A program made the position numbers and the translations under genes. This document shows, piece after piece, positions 51,421 to 60,931 of a stretch of DNA of 64,000 bases; the first letter of the stretch is position 1, and the number at the start of each line of letters is the position of its first letter. The stretch spans positions 620,001 to 684,000 of the forward strand of contig NZ_JACHBZ010000002.1 in the NCBI RefSeq assembly GCF_014200575.1, read 5' to 3'. The stretch is from Mucilaginibacter saanensis. Lineage in GTDB: Bacteria > Bacteroidota > Bacteroidia > Sphingobacteriales > Sphingobacteriaceae. Below the pieces are notes generated by a model. The model made no database searches, was not told where the DNA came from, and saw only the letters and a list, made by a program, of their open reading frames with translations.

Positions 51421-52758
51421 ATGGCAGCAACCCCGGCAGAGCAGTTAAAAAGAGTATTAAAACCTGTTCACCTGTGGGCAATTGCCGTAGGCCTTGTTAT
51501 ATCCGGCGAGTATTTTGGCTGGAACCTCGGCTGGGCGGTATCCGGTACCATAGGATTACTGATAGCTACGCTGGTTATCACTGTAATGTATATCACCTTT
51601 ATTTTCAGCTATACAGAGCTTACTACTTCTATCCCTCATGCGGGTGGGGCATTTGCCTATGCTTACCGGGCCATGGGGCCTTTTGGCGGTTTAATTGCCG
51701 GGTATGCAACCCTTGTTGATTTTTTGGTAGCCACCCCGGCTATCGCCGTAGCTTTGGGTACATATCTGCATTTTTTAAATAACGCTATACCTGTTTTACA
51801 CACGGCCATGTTTTTTAATGTGGTGTTTATTATTCTTAATGCCTATGGGGTTAAGGAGTCGGCCACGTTTTCTATATTCATTACTTTATTGGCTGTTGCA
51901 GAGTTATTGCTTTATATGGGAGTGGTTACACCTCATTTTAAAATGGCTACCTACCTAACTAATCCGATGCCTTTTGGGTGGAGTGGGGTATTTGCAGCCT
52001 TGCCTTTTGCAGTTTGGTTTTACCTGGCTATTGAGGGAGTAGCCATGGTAGCCGAGGAAGTTAAGGATCCTAAAAAGAATATTCCGAGGGGGTACATTTC
52101 GGCTATAGCTACTTTGGTATTCTTAGCCTTAGGCGTAATGATTGTTACAGGAGGTGTTACCGACTGGCGTAAACTAAGTACTCTTGATTACCCCTTGCCT
52201 GAGGCTATTGGCATTGTATTAGGTCGCACCAGTGGCTTAACTAAAATATTTGCGATTATTGGTCTGTTTGGGTTAATAGCTTCGTTACACGGCATTATAT
52301 TGGCCTCATCAAGGCAGATATTTGCCATGGCCCGCAGTGGTTACCTACCACGCGGACTGGCCAGCATTAGTCATAAATTTAAAACACCCCACTGGGCGCT
52401 TGTTGTAGGCGGTATAATAAGCTCTATATTTATTTATAAATTTAAAACCGACCAGATCATTATGTTATCGGTACTTGGTGCCGTAGTAATGTATATGATG
52501 AGCATGGTAAGCCTTTTTATTTTAAGAAAGAAGGAGCCGAATCTGGAAAGACCTTTTGCTGCACCTTATTATCCGCTTTTTCCTGCTGTTGCGTTAATTA
52601 TTTGCGTAATATGCCTAATTGCTACCATTTACTTTAATCCGGATATGAGCCTGATATTTTTTGAGGGCCTGGTAGCAGTTGTGGTAATATTTGTATTGAT
52701 GGGAAAACATAAAGTAGCGCTAACCGACGAAATGATGACTGCGCCGGAATTGAAATAA
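51421..52758 (+). CDS. eat: ethanolamine permease
   Basis: A 445-residue 12-helix APC-superfamily transporter. The opening helix has V-I-S-G-E-Y-F-G-W-N, the substrate-binding signature of ethanolamine/amino acid permeases, and helices 2-3 include P-H-A-G-G-A-F-A-Y. Being directly upstream of EutB and EutC (43 nt) supports ethanolamine as substrate. It has an ATG start with an A-rich upstream and no Shine-Dalgarno. Confidence 0.85.
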   Translation: MAATPAEQLKRVLKPVHLWAIAVGLVISGEYFGWNLGWAVSGTIGLLIATLVITVMYITFIFSYTELTTSIPHAGGAFAYAYRAMGPFGGLIAGYATLVDFLVATPAIAVALGTYLHFLNNAIPVLHTAMFFNVVFIILNAYGVKESATFSIFITLLAVAELLLYMGVVTPHFKMATYLTNPMPFGWSGVFAALPFAVWFYLAIEGVAMVAEEVKDPKKNIPRGYISAIATLVFLALGVMIVTGGVTDWRKLSTLDYPLPEAIGIVLGRTSGLTKIFAIIGLFGLIASLHGIILASSRQIFAMARSGYLPRGLASISHKFKTPHWALVVGGIISSIFIYKFKTDQIIMLSVLGAVVMYMMSMVSLFILRKKEPNLERPFAAPYYPLFPAVALIICVICLIATIYFNPDMSLIFFEGLVAVVVIFVLMGKHKVALTDEMMTAPELK

Positions 52759-52801
52759 ATAGCCCGGCTATTGAACAACCTCTGACTGATGAAATAAGAA
52801 G

Positions 52802-54178
52802 ATGAGCTATAGGCACACCATACGAAACAAGGTTTATAAGTTTTTAGATTTGAAAACTTTGCTTGGCAAGGCATCTCCATATCGGTCTGGGGATGAATTG
52901 GCAGGGGTGTGTGCCGAAAGTTATGAAGAAAGGATTGCCGCGCAAATAACATTGGCCGATGTGCCCCTCAAAACATTTTTAAACGAGGTGGTAATTCCGT
53001 ATGAAAAGGATGAGGTTACGCGGTTAATAATTGATAGCCATGATATTAATGGGTTTAATTTAATAAGTCATTTAACTGTTGGAGAGCTGCGCGATTGGCT
53101 ATTAAGTGATGATACTGACACTGATACTTTAACGGGCATTGCCTCAGGAATTACTCCCGAGATGGCTGCAGCGGTATCAAAATTAATGCGTAATCAGGAT
53201 TTGATTGCTGTTGCAAAAAAGTGCAGTGTGATTACAAGTTTTCGCAACACGATAGGACTAAAAGGTCGGTTCAGTACCCGGTTACAGCCTAATCATCCCA
53301 CGGATGATCAAAGGGGAGTAGCGGCAAGTATTATAGATGGTTTGCTGCATTGCAGCGGTGACGCGGTAATTGGTATTAACCCGGCTACTGATAGTCCGGC
53401 GGCGGTAAGCAATTTGTTGAAGTTGATGGACAACTTCAGGCAGCAATTTGACATTCCGACACAAACCTGTGTATTGAGCCATATTACTACTACCATGCAG
53501 CTTATAAACGAAGGAGCACCGGTTGATCTGTGTTTTCAGTCAATTGCCGGCACGGAGCAGGCTAACCATAGTTTCGGCATCAATCTTGGTTTGATTGAAG
53601 AAGCTTATCAAGCCACCTTATCCTTGAATCGCGGAACCATTGGCAATAATGTCATGTATTTTGAAACAGGACAAGGCAGTGCACTATCAGCTAATGCTAA
53701 CTTTGGTGCAGATCAGCAAACCTGCGAAGCAAGGGCTTATGCTATAGCCAGAAAATTTAAGCCTTTACTGGTTAATACCGTTGTTGGTTTTATAGGCCCC
53801 GAATATTTGTATGATGGCAAGCAAATTATCCGCGCCGCTTTAGAAGATCATTTTTGCGGCAAGTTACTTGGGTTGCCCATGGGGGTTGATGTTTGTTATA
53901 CCAATCACGCCGAAGCCGATCAGGACGATATGGATAATCTGCTGACCTTATTAGGTGTTGCAGGCTGTAATTTTATTATGGGCATTCCAGGTGCCGATGA
54001 TATTATGCTTAATTATCAGTCTACCTCATTTCATGACGCATTGTATCTGCGTAAAGTACTTGGCTTAAAACCGGCACCTGAATTTGAACAATGGCTTATT
54101 AAACAGGGGATAGTTGATGATGGCGGGAACATGTTGCAGGTTAGTACATCACATCAATTGTTAAACACAATGGTTTAA
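52802..54178 (+). CDS. eutB: ethanolamine ammonia-lyase large subunit
   Basis: A 458-residue TIM-barrel subunit, close to the 453 residues of the E. coli enzyme. Family phrases: F-R-N-T-I-G-L-K-G-R near residue 145, D-L-C-F-Q-S-I-A-G-T-E near 243 and M-G-V-D-V-C-Y-T-N-H-A-E-A-D near 360. It is the catalytic subunit of adenosylcobalamin-dependent ammonia-lyase, which converts ethanolamine to acetaldehyde and ammonia. It pairs with the EutC gene 10 nt downstream. Confidence 0.95.
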   Translation: MSYRHTIRNKVYKFLDLKTLLGKASPYRSGDELAGVCAESYEERIAAQITLADVPLKTFLNEVVIPYEKDEVTRLIIDSHDINGFNLISHLTVGELRDWLLSDDTDTDTLTGIASGITPEMAAAVSKLMRNQDLIAVAKKCSVITSFRNTIGLKGRFSTRLQPNHPTDDQRGVAASIIDGLLHCSGDAVIGINPATDSPAAVSNLLKLMDNFRQQFDIPTQTCVLSHITTTMQLINEGAPVDLCFQSIAGTEQANHSFGINLGLIEEAYQATLSLNRGTIGNNVMYFETGQGSALSANANFGADQQTCEARAYAIARKFKPLLVNTVVGFIGPEYLYDGKQIIRAALEDHFCGKLLGLPMGVDVCYTNHAEADQDDMDNLLTLLGVAGCNFIMGIPGADDIMLNYQSTSFHDALYLRKVLGLKPAPEFEQWLIKQGIVDDGGNMLQVSTSHQLLNTMV

Positions 54179-54188
54179 TTCAAATGAT

Positions 54189-54944
54189 GTGAAAAGAAAC
54201 ATACCCCAGGACATAGACCCTTTAAAGGCGTTACAGGAGTTTACTTCTGCAAGGATAGCTATTGGGCGGGTAGGTACCAGTATACCGTTAAAGCAGTCGC
54301 TTGATTTTAAGCTGGCCCATGCCCATGCCCGTGATGCCGTATATTCTGAATTGGATACCAGTAATTTAACTGATTTATTTAAACAATTTAGCCTGCCCGT
54401 TTTATTACTGCAAAGTAAGGTTAATAACCGCAGGCAATATTTGCAACGACCAGATCTGGGACGTAAACTTCATGATGTATCCAAAGAGCTGCTGAGTGAC
54501 TATAGTATGGAAACTGATATAGCCATCATTATTGCGGATGGTTTGTCGGCCACGGCGGTTAATGAAAATTCACTTGGCTTGTTGCTGGCACTTATCCCGC
54601 TGTTATTGGCGGCTAATTTTAAGCTGGCACCTATAAGCCTTGTTGAACAGGGCAGGGTTGCCATTGGCGACGATATTGGACACGGATTAAAGGCAAAACT
54701 ATCCCTGGTGTTTATTGGCGAGCGGCCTGGTCTTAGTTCGGCAGATAGTTTGGGTGTGTATTTAACTTATAATCCCAAACCCGGACTTACTGACGAGATG
54801 CGTAACTGTGTATCAAACGTAAGACCAGCGGGCTTGATTTATAAAAAAGCTGCAAAAAAAATACTTTACCTGATCAGTGAGGCTTTTAAACGCAAACTAT
54901 CGGGAGTTGATTTAAAAGATAATGCAGGGTTATTAGAAAGCTGA
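54189..54944 (+). CDS. eutC: ethanolamine ammonia-lyase small subunit
   Basis: A 251-residue subunit with a GTG start at 54189. It has the family phrases R-I-A-I-G-R-V-G-T-S-I near residue 18, A-H-A-H-A-R-D-A-V near 42, I-I-I-A-D-G-L-S-A-T-A near 118 and E-R-P-G-L-S near 178. It binds the cobalamin together with EutB. The length is shorter than the E. coli 295, mainly at the N-terminus. No reactivase (EutA) or acetaldehyde dehydrogenase follows. Confidence 0.93.
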   Translation: MKRNIPQDIDPLKALQEFTSARIAIGRVGTSIPLKQSLDFKLAHAHARDAVYSELDTSNLTDLFKQFSLPVLLLQSKVNNRRQYLQRPDLGRKLHDVSKELLSDYSMETDIAIIIADGLSATAVNENSLGLLLALIPLLLAANFKLAPISLVEQGRVAIGDDIGHGLKAKLSLVFIGERPGLSSADSLGVYLTYNPKPGLTDEMRNCVSNVRPAGLIYKKAAKKILYLISEAFKRKLSGVDLKDNAGLLES

Positions 54945-54992
54945 AAGCGCAGACATTGGATTAATGTAACGTTATATCTTACGCTTTTAGCT
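54939..54992. terminator. weak hairpin between convergent EutC and DUF4251 genes
   Basis: Arms 54939-54949 and 54982-54992 pair over 11 positions with one G-T, but the loop is 32 nt. A weak candidate only. Confidence 0.3.
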
Positions 54993-54997
54993 CTAAA

Positions 54998-55519
54998 TTA
55001 CTTTTTCCGGGCTTCAATGGTTCCGTTAAAGGATATAGGGTCGCGGTTGCTGCTGATTACCTGTAAGGACGCATAGCCGTCTGTTGATATACTCAGGGTC
55101 AAGATCTGTACATCACGCCAGTCGCTGATGTTTTTATCTTTACCTGTTGGTTTTATGGTAACTGTCCAGCCACCTTTTTTACCGGCTTTTGAAACGTAGC
55201 TGAAATGTGTATTGGTAAATTTAATTCCGCCTTCGGTAGGGTTGTAAGGAGCTGTATAAGCCCGGCCAAAATAAGGTAAATAAGCAATGATCGTATCTTT
55301 TGAAACTACAAAGTCATAATCAGAAGTTAATGATCTGCTGCTGCCTCGTGATGGCAGCGCATAATTAGCTTTAAATACATAGTTTTGTGCCTCTACAATA
55401 GTTTTAATTTCGGCTACCTGAGCTGCTTTTTTATCCTTACGGGATGTTTGTGCGTTTACAGTATTTATGCTTATAAAAGCAAGGGCAATTAATACCGTTA
55501 TTTTATTTAAGAATTTCAT
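54998..55519 (-). CDS. DUF4251 exported protein
   Basis: A 173-residue exported protein with a signal peptide ending near V-N-A-Q-T (residue 23). The DUF4251 pattern is visible: A-Q-N-Y-V-F-K-A-N-Y-A-L-P-S-R-G near residue 48, then Y-L-P-Y-F-G-R-A-Y near 80 and the C-terminal S-F-N-G-T-I. No function is known. It lies downstream of HtpG but is separated by a terminator, with a TAAATTTG word (55579-55572) as possible promoter. Confidence 0.85.
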   Translation of the reverse strand: MKFLNKITVLIALAFISINTVNAQTSRKDKKAAQVAEIKTIVEAQNYVFKANYALPSRGSSRSLTSDYDFVVSKDTIIAYLPYFGRAYTAPYNPTEGGIKFTNTHFSYVSKAGKKGGWTVTIKPTGKDKNISDWRDVQILTLSISTDGYASLQVISSNRDPISFNGTIEARKK

Positions 55520-55571
55520 AATTAAGTGTTTGTGGTTAGACGATAAAGTGATTATTAGGTTTAATTTCTAT

Positions 55572-55579
55572 CAAATTTA
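55572..55579 (-). promoter_or_regulatory. candidate -7 promoter element of the DUF4251 gene
   Basis: The minus strand reads TAAATTTG, an exact TAnnTTTG match, 53 nt before the start codon. It follows the htpG terminator. No TTG at standard -33 spacing. Confidence 0.4.
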
Positions 55580-55590
55580 AATAATATTTA

Positions 55591-55625
55591 AACAAAAAAG
55601 CCATCCGTTTTATGCGGATGGCTTT
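55591..55625 (-). terminator. terminator after htpG
   Basis: Arms 55597-55607 (AAAGCCATCCG) and 55615-55625 (CGGATGGCTTT), 7-nt loop. On the minus strand it is followed by a T-run (55599-55594 read as T). It lies 21 nt after the htpG stop. Confidence 0.85.
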
Positions 55626-55645
55626 GTATTATCAGGTGTTTGAAA

Positions 55646-57529
55646 TTATATCAGATTAACGCTGCGGTTAACAAACTCGGTAAGCTCGGCACCGGTTAGT
55701 AAACCTTGTGAAAGTAGTGCCAGGTCAAAGGCTTGCTTTGAAAGCTGGGTCTGTACATCTTCGTTTTCTTCCTGTAGTATGCGGGTTATCAGTTTGTGAT
55801 TTCCGTTTACAATTACTTTATAATTATCAGGCATGTTACCATAAAAGCCCATACCGCCGCCCATGGCTGCCATATCTTTCATACGGCGCATAAACTCGTC
55901 CATAGTAACGGTTACCGGCAGTTCATCAGGACTAAGGCTTTCCAATTCAACCTTATAAGCTGTTTTATTAATAGCTTTATCAAAAATAGTTTTTACGGTA
56001 GTTGCCTGTTCCTCAGTTAAAATATGCTCAAGAGCATCATCTTTTTTGATTAGCTTATCGGCAACGTCGGCATCAACGCGTTTTAATGATGTTTTTTCAA
56101 GCTTTTGCTCTAATTGGCTAATGAAGTGGTTGTCAATCGGCGAGTTCATCACCAATACATCATACCCTTTTTTACCTGCCGACTGGATAAATGCATCTTG
56201 TTTTGATGGATCATTGGTGTAAATATAAACCAGCTGATCGTCTTTATCGGTTTGGGTAGCCTCAACCTTGTCTTTATATTCAGGCAGTGTATAGTTCTCG
56301 TTTTTGGTGTTGGTTACCAAAACAAAATCTTTTGCCTTTTCATAAAATTTGTCTTCGCTCACCATGCCGTACTTTACAAATAAACCAATGTCGGTCCATT
56401 TTTCTTCGTACGCCTTGCGGTCAGCTTTAAATAGTTCTCCCAGTTTATCAGCTACCTTCTTGGTGATATAGCTATTGATCTTTTTAACGTTACTATCTGC
56501 CTGTAAAAAGCTACGTGATACATTAAGCGGAATATCCGGTGAGTCTATAACACCATGTAGCAACATCAAAAACTCAGGAACAATGTCTTTTACTTCATCT
56601 GTAATAAATACCTGACGACTGAATAATTTGATCTTGTTTTTTTGTACTTCGAAGTCGTTCTTAAGCTTAGGGAAGTATAAAACACCGGTTAAGTTGAAAG
56701 GATAATCAACATTCAGGTGTATCCAGAATAAAGGATCTTCGCTGAAAGGGTAAAGGGTTTTGTAAAAGTTAAGGTAATCCTCGTCTTTTAATTCAGATGG
56801 TGCTTTAGTCCAGATAGGATTGGTTTCATTGATGATATTATCAATCTCGGTATCTGTATATTTAGGGTTGCCTTCTTCGTCAACACCATCCTCATTTGAT
56901 TCTGTTTTTGTACCGAATTTAATTGGTACCGGTAAAAACTTACAGTATTTATCAAGTATCTCCTGTAGTTTGTATTTACTTAAAAACTCTTCCGATTCGC
57001 TGTTGATATATAAGGTAATCTCGGTACCGCGCTCCGCCAGTACGCCTTCGCCAATTTCAAACTCGGTGCTGCCATCGCAAACCCAGTAAGCAGGTTCAGC
57101 ACCTTCCTGGTATGATAGGGTTTGAATTTCTACCTTATCGGCAACCATAAAGGCCGAGTAAAAACCTAAACCAAAGCGACCAATGATCTCGTTGGCATCT
57201 TTAGCTTCCTTAAATTTTTCCATAAACTCAGTAGCACCTGAAAATGCTATCTGGTTAATGTATTTTTTAATTTCTTCGGCGGTCATCCCTAAACCATTAT
57301 CGCTGATGGTAATGGTTTTTTTAACCTCGTCAAATGCTACTTCAACACGCAGATCGCCAAGTTCGCCATTGTATTGACCTAAGGAGGCCAGGCGTTTAAT
57401 TTTTTGGGTAGCATCTACCGCGTTTGATACCAGCTCACGCAAAAATATCTCATTATCAGAGTAAAGAAACTTCTTAATTATCGGAAAAATGTTTTCGGTG
57501 TGGATCGAAATGCTGCCTTTTTCTTGCAT
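55646..57529 (-). CDS. htpG: HSP90-family chaperone HtpG
   Basis: A 627-residue cytoplasmic ATP-dependent chaperone. The start chosen is ATG 57529 (M-Q-E-K-G-S-I-S-I-H-T-E-N); the reading from 57571 adds 14 residues of no family likeness. The GHKL ATPase domain shows E-L-V-S-N-A-V-D-A near residue 33, D-N-G-L-G-M-T near 80 and G-R-F-G-L-G-F-Y-S-A-F near 118. The middle and C-terminal domains are complete. It helps fold and mature client proteins. A terminator follows. Confidence 0.95.
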   Translation of the reverse strand: MQEKGSISIHTENIFPIIKKFLYSDNEIFLRELVSNAVDATQKIKRLASLGQYNGELGDLRVEVAFDEVKKTITISDNGLGMTAEEIKKYINQIAFSGATEFMEKFKEAKDANEIIGRFGLGFYSAFMVADKVEIQTLSYQEGAEPAYWVCDGSTEFEIGEGVLAERGTEITLYINSESEEFLSKYKLQEILDKYCKFLPVPIKFGTKTESNEDGVDEEGNPKYTDTEIDNIINETNPIWTKAPSELKDEDYLNFYKTLYPFSEDPLFWIHLNVDYPFNLTGVLYFPKLKNDFEVQKNKIKLFSRQVFITDEVKDIVPEFLMLLHGVIDSPDIPLNVSRSFLQADSNVKKINSYITKKVADKLGELFKADRKAYEEKWTDIGLFVKYGMVSEDKFYEKAKDFVLVTNTKNENYTLPEYKDKVEATQTDKDDQLVYIYTNDPSKQDAFIQSAGKKGYDVLVMNSPIDNHFISQLEQKLEKTSLKRVDADVADKLIKKDDALEHILTEEQATTVKTIFDKAINKTAYKVELESLSPDELPVTVTMDEFMRRMKDMAAMGGGMGFYGNMPDNYKVIVNGNHKLITRILQEENEDVQTQLSKQAFDLALLSQGLLTGAELTEFVNRSVNLI

Positions 57530-57623
57530 AATACTATTATATGATTGATTTAATATTAGTTTAACAGGCAACCATCAATGCCTGTTCCAAAGAGGGGGAT
57601 GTTGTCAAATTGGCAGTATTGAA

Positions 57624-58157
57624 TTATTCTATCGCCATTAAAAATGCCTTAAATGCTGCATCTACGCTGTTTTGGGTTTGTTTATCTGCTATACTGCCAT
57701 CGGCACCCATCTTTGAACGGATAAACGAAATAACTAATGTAGCACCATCAACAACCTTAACAGATAATGCTCCCAAAGTAAGTAGGAGCGAAGCGTGGGC
57801 ATGTTCGCCACCTAATGAAGCTGTGATAAGGGCAACAGGTTTATCAACCAACGAACTGCTGGACACCAGCCAGTCGAGCATGTTTTTAAGGGAACCTGGT
57901 ACACCAAATGCATATTCAGGAGTGCAGATGACAATGCCATCTGCATTGGCCAGTAAATGGCGTAATTCGGTTACCGACGCCGGTGCATCTTCAGTATCCA
58001 AACCAGGATCAAAAGCCGGGATCTGAGCCAGTCCATTATATATAGTGTAATTGATATTTGCCGGTATTATACTGCCAAGATATTTAAGGATGTTATGGTT
58101 AGATGATCCTGAGCGAAGACTACCGGAAATGGCAAGGAGGTTAAATTGTTGAAGCAT
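57624..58157 (-). CDS. NADPH-dependent FMN reductase
   Basis: A 177-residue flavodoxin-like reductase. The start has the FMN-binding S-G-S-L-R-S-G-S-S-N loop (residues 11-20), followed by the T-P-E-Y-A-F-G-V-P-G-S-L-K-N-M-L-D-W-L family signature near 80-98. It would reduce FMN, quinones or other acceptors with NADPH. It lies between the histidine kinase gene (hairpin in the gap) and htpG, all minus strand. Confidence 0.88.
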   Translation of the reverse strand: MLQQFNLLAISGSLRSGSSNHNILKYLGSIIPANINYTIYNGLAQIPAFDPGLDTEDAPASVTELRHLLANADGIVICTPEYAFGVPGSLKNMLDWLVSSSSLVDKPVALITASLGGEHAHASLLLTLGALSVKVVDGATLVISFIRSKMGADGSIADKQTQNSVDAAFKAFLMAIE

Positions 58158-58186
58158 TTTTTACGGGAGATTAAAAGGCGAATTAA

Positions 58187-58225
58187 ATAAGACTTACGAG
58201 GCTTTTAAAAATTAGTAAGTCTTAT
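58187..58225 (-). terminator. hairpin after the histidine kinase gene
   Basis: Arms ATAAGACTTAC (58187-58197) and GTAAGTCTTAT (58215-58225), perfect, 17-nt loop, followed on the minus strand by TTTAATTC. It lies between the kinase stop and the FMN reductase start and could end the regulator transcript. Confidence 0.5.
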
Positions 58226-58236
58226 AACTGGAATGC

Positions 58237-59586
58237 CTATGGTATAAACTGCAAAATGAACGAAGAGCCCTTACCTTCCGTTGATTGTACCTGTATGTTG
58301 CCCTTGTGCAGCAGCATGATCTGTTTACATAGGCTAAGTCCTATACCACTACCTGTTTTACGGGTACTAAAAAATGGTATAAAGATTTTATCTAACAGTT
58401 CGGGTGGCATTCCGAGGCCGTTATCGGTTATTTTAACTAGCGTTTTGCTATTGCTCTGAATTTCGGCCGATAAGATAAGGCGCGGTTCGTCGCGATCTTT
58501 AACGGCCTCAATGGCATTAACCAGCAGGTTGATCATTACCTGTTCTATGAGGTTGATATCTGCCTGAATGGCCAATGTTGGGTCGCGCAGGATGATTTCA
58601 AGCTCAATGTTCTTTTTCTCCAATGTTGGTCGCATCAGACTATTCAGGTTCTCAAACAGGTCACGAACCAGTACCTTATTCAAATCGAGCTTGGTGATCT
58701 TATTCAAACTGCGATAGCTTTCGGTAAACTTAAGCAAGCCCTCGCTGCGTCGTTTTATGGTATCAATTCCCAGTTCAAGATCTTCTAATTCGCTACTTTG
58801 CACACTATTGGCAATTTCAGGGCTTTGAAGACGGTTCTTCAATGTATCAGCAAGAGATGAAATAGGAGCAACCGAATTCATGATCTCATGGGTCATTACA
58901 TTCAATAGCTTTTGCCAGGCCTTTGATTCCGTTTCATCAAGTGCTTCGCTTACATTCTGAAATGCTATAAGCTTGTACAGCTTATCATCGCTGCGCATCA
59001 CACTGGCAGTTATCAGAATTTTGATCAGCTGCTGGTTGCGGGTTATGGTGATGATTTTGCTATCGCCGGGTTTTACTTTAATCAGTTCCAGATACAAACC
59101 CGGTTCGCGTTTTTCAAGCGAGTGCACCGTTTTAAGGTAAGGGATACTGATCAGGTTTTTAAATGCCTCGTTGATCCAGCTAATGGAGCCCGTTTCTTCT
59201 TCGTACGATAAAATACCTGTATCCACCAGTTCCAGGATCTTCTGCAGGTAATGATATTGCGTTTCGCGTTCGCGGCTAATGAGTTTAAACGTGGTGTTGA
59301 TATCATTAAAGCCCTTACGCAAAGGCTTAAGCTCATTGGGAGCCCGGCGTACATCAAAATGCCTTGAGAAATCACGATAATGTATAGATTCAACAAATTG
59401 GTTTACTTCATCCTGCGCTTTTTTCTGAAAACGGATCATCTCAATAACCGCGTACGTTACTAGTGGTATAAATATCACCAGGTACAGGTAAAGACCTTTA
59501 ACCACAACAAATGATGCTGCAATAAGAGCCAGGAACATTAAGAACACGCGCAGCAATAGCCGCCATTCGTATCGGTTAAATATCAT
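58237..59586 (-). CDS. sensor histidine kinase (NtrB-like)
   Basis: A 449-residue membrane-bound kinase. Two helices near 10-30 and 32-50 leave almost no periplasmic loop, so the signal is likely sensed in the membrane or cytoplasm. A linker and PAS-like region (about 110-215) follow. The phospho-accepting H233 is in M-T-H-E-I-M-N-S. ATPase boxes: N-L-L-V-N-A-I-E-A (N), D-N-G-L-G-M (G1) and G-S-G-I-G-L-S (G2). It overlaps its NtrC-like regulator by 11 nt and would phosphorylate it. The envelope efflux genes divergent at 61291 are the likely target. Confidence 0.9.
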   Translation of the reverse strand: MIFNRYEWRLLLRVFLMFLALIAASFVVVKGLYLYLVIFIPLVTYAVIEMIRFQKKAQDEVNQFVESIHYRDFSRHFDVRRAPNELKPLRKGFNDINTTFKLISRERETQYHYLQKILELVDTGILSYEEETGSISWINEAFKNLISIPYLKTVHSLEKREPGLYLELIKVKPGDSKIITITRNQQLIKILITASVMRSDDKLYKLIAFQNVSEALDETESKAWQKLLNVMTHEIMNSVAPISSLADTLKNRLQSPEIANSVQSSELEDLELGIDTIKRRSEGLLKFTESYRSLNKITKLDLNKVLVRDLFENLNSLMRPTLEKKNIELEIILRDPTLAIQADINLIEQVMINLLVNAIEAVKDRDEPRLILSAEIQSNSKTLVKITDNGLGMPPELLDKIFIPFFSTRKTGSGIGLSLCKQIMLLHKGNIQVQSTEGKGSSFILQFIP

Positions 59587-60931
59587 ATTTGCTTAATCTG
59601 CGGTAAAGGGCTGTTCGGGTTAAACCCAATTCTTTGGCGGCCCTCGTTATATTGCCATTATGTTTTTCAATAACCCTTAGTATGGCGTTTTTCTCCAGGG
59701 TGCTTAACTGGATATTATCATCGTTTACAGTAGTATCATTGGCTGTTTCCAAAATAGAAAATATCAGGTCATCCGGCCTTAATACATGGTCGTCGGCCAT
59801 AATAACCGCCCGCTCAATAGTGTACTGTAACTCGCGCACGTTACCCGGATAATTGTATGATTTTAATTTCTGCAAAGCGGCAGCATCAAAATCCATAGCT
59901 GGCTTAAGGTATTTGCTGGCATAAAGCTTAGCAAAATGCTTAGCCAGTATAGAAATATCCTCGTTACGCCTGCGTAGCGGCGGCATATTAATTTCAACAG
60001 TATTAATTCGGTATATTAAATCCTTCCTGAATCGATTTTCATTGGCCAGCTCATGCATTGGCACATTGGTAGCGCAAATAAGCCTGATATCAATATCAAT
60101 AGCCTTATTGGTACCCAGGCGCGTAACTTGCCTGTTTTGTAGTATGGTGAGTAATTTGGCCTGTTGTTGCAGGGTTATATTACCAATTTCGTCCAAAAAC
60201 AGGGTACCACCCTGGGCATCTTCAAAACGCCCTGTGCGGTCTTCCCGGGCATCGGTAAATGCACCTTTCTTATGGCCAAATAATTCACTTTCAAATAGTG
60301 TGTCAGTAAGTGCGCCTACGTCAACCTTAATAAAAGGTTTATCGGCCCTTAATGAACGTTCATGAATGGCTTTGGCCATCAGGTCTTTACCTGTACCGTT
60401 TTCGCCCAGGAGCAGGATGTTGGCATCAGTAGGGGCTATTTTATTTACCTTGTAGAAAATATCCTGCATCACGTCCGATTCGCCCAGTATGGAGGTATCG
60501 CCAGCCGTACTTTTTACAGCAGTTTTTGTGGTTTTTAAACCTTCCTTTTTATCTAAAAGCTCTTTAATGGTGGCAATCAGCTTTTCATTATGCCATGGTT
60601 TAACAATAAAATCGTTAGCACCCTCTTTTAACGAACGTACGGCCAGGTCAATATCGCCATAGGCAGTTATCATAATTACGCAAACATTGGGTTTCCAGTC
60701 TTTCACTTTTCTTAACCAATATAAGCCTTCATTACCAGTATTAATGGCGCTGTTAAAGTTCATATCCAGCAAAACAAGATCAACTTCGTTACGTTGCAGC
60801 AACCAGTTCAAATTCTCCGGATTTTTTTCAGTGATCACCTCCTGGGCTTCTGTTTTTAACAAAAGCTTAACCGCCGTTAATACATCGGGGTCATCGTCAA
60901 CGATTAATATGGTTGCTTTTTTTAGTATCAT
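59576..60931 (-). CDS. NtrC-type sigma-54 response regulator
   Basis: A 451-residue regulator with receiver (D12-D13, phospho-acceptor D56, T89, K111), AAA+ domain (about 145-385) and Fis-type HTH (about 412-447, R-A-A-K-E-L-G-L-T-R-T-A-L-Y-R-R-L). The Walker A is G-E-N-G-T-G-K-D (176-183) and Walker B G-G-T-L-F-L-D-E-I-G (241-250). The sigma-54 contact loop reads G-A-F-T-D-A (223-228) instead of G-A-F-T-G-A. It would switch on sigma-54 promoters after phosphorylation by the kinase encoded just downstream. Confidence 0.9.
   Translation of the reverse strand: MILKKATILIVDDDPDVLTAVKLLLKTEAQEVITEKNPENLNWLLQRNEVDLVLLDMNFNSAINTGNEGLYWLRKVKDWKPNVCVIMITAYGDIDLAVRSLKEGANDFIVKPWHNEKLIATIKELLDKKEGLKTTKTAVKSTAGDTSILGESDVMQDIFYKVNKIAPTDANILLLGENGTGKDLMAKAIHERSLRADKPFIKVDVGALTDTLFESELFGHKKGAFTDAREDRTGRFEDAQGGTLFLDEIGNITLQQQAKLLTILQNRQVTRLGTNKAIDIDIRLICATNVPMHELANENRFRKDLIYRINTVEINMPPLRRRNEDISILAKHFAKLYASKYLKPAMDFDAAALQKLKSYNYPGNVRELQYTIERAVIMADDHVLRPDDLIFSILETANDTTVNDDNIQLSTLEKNAILRVIEKHNGNITRAAKELGLTRTALYRRLSKYDI

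Noticed and set aside
57530..57571. Upstream start for HtpG
   Set aside because: The additional 14 residues do not match HSP90 N-termini, which begin close to M-Q-E-K-G.
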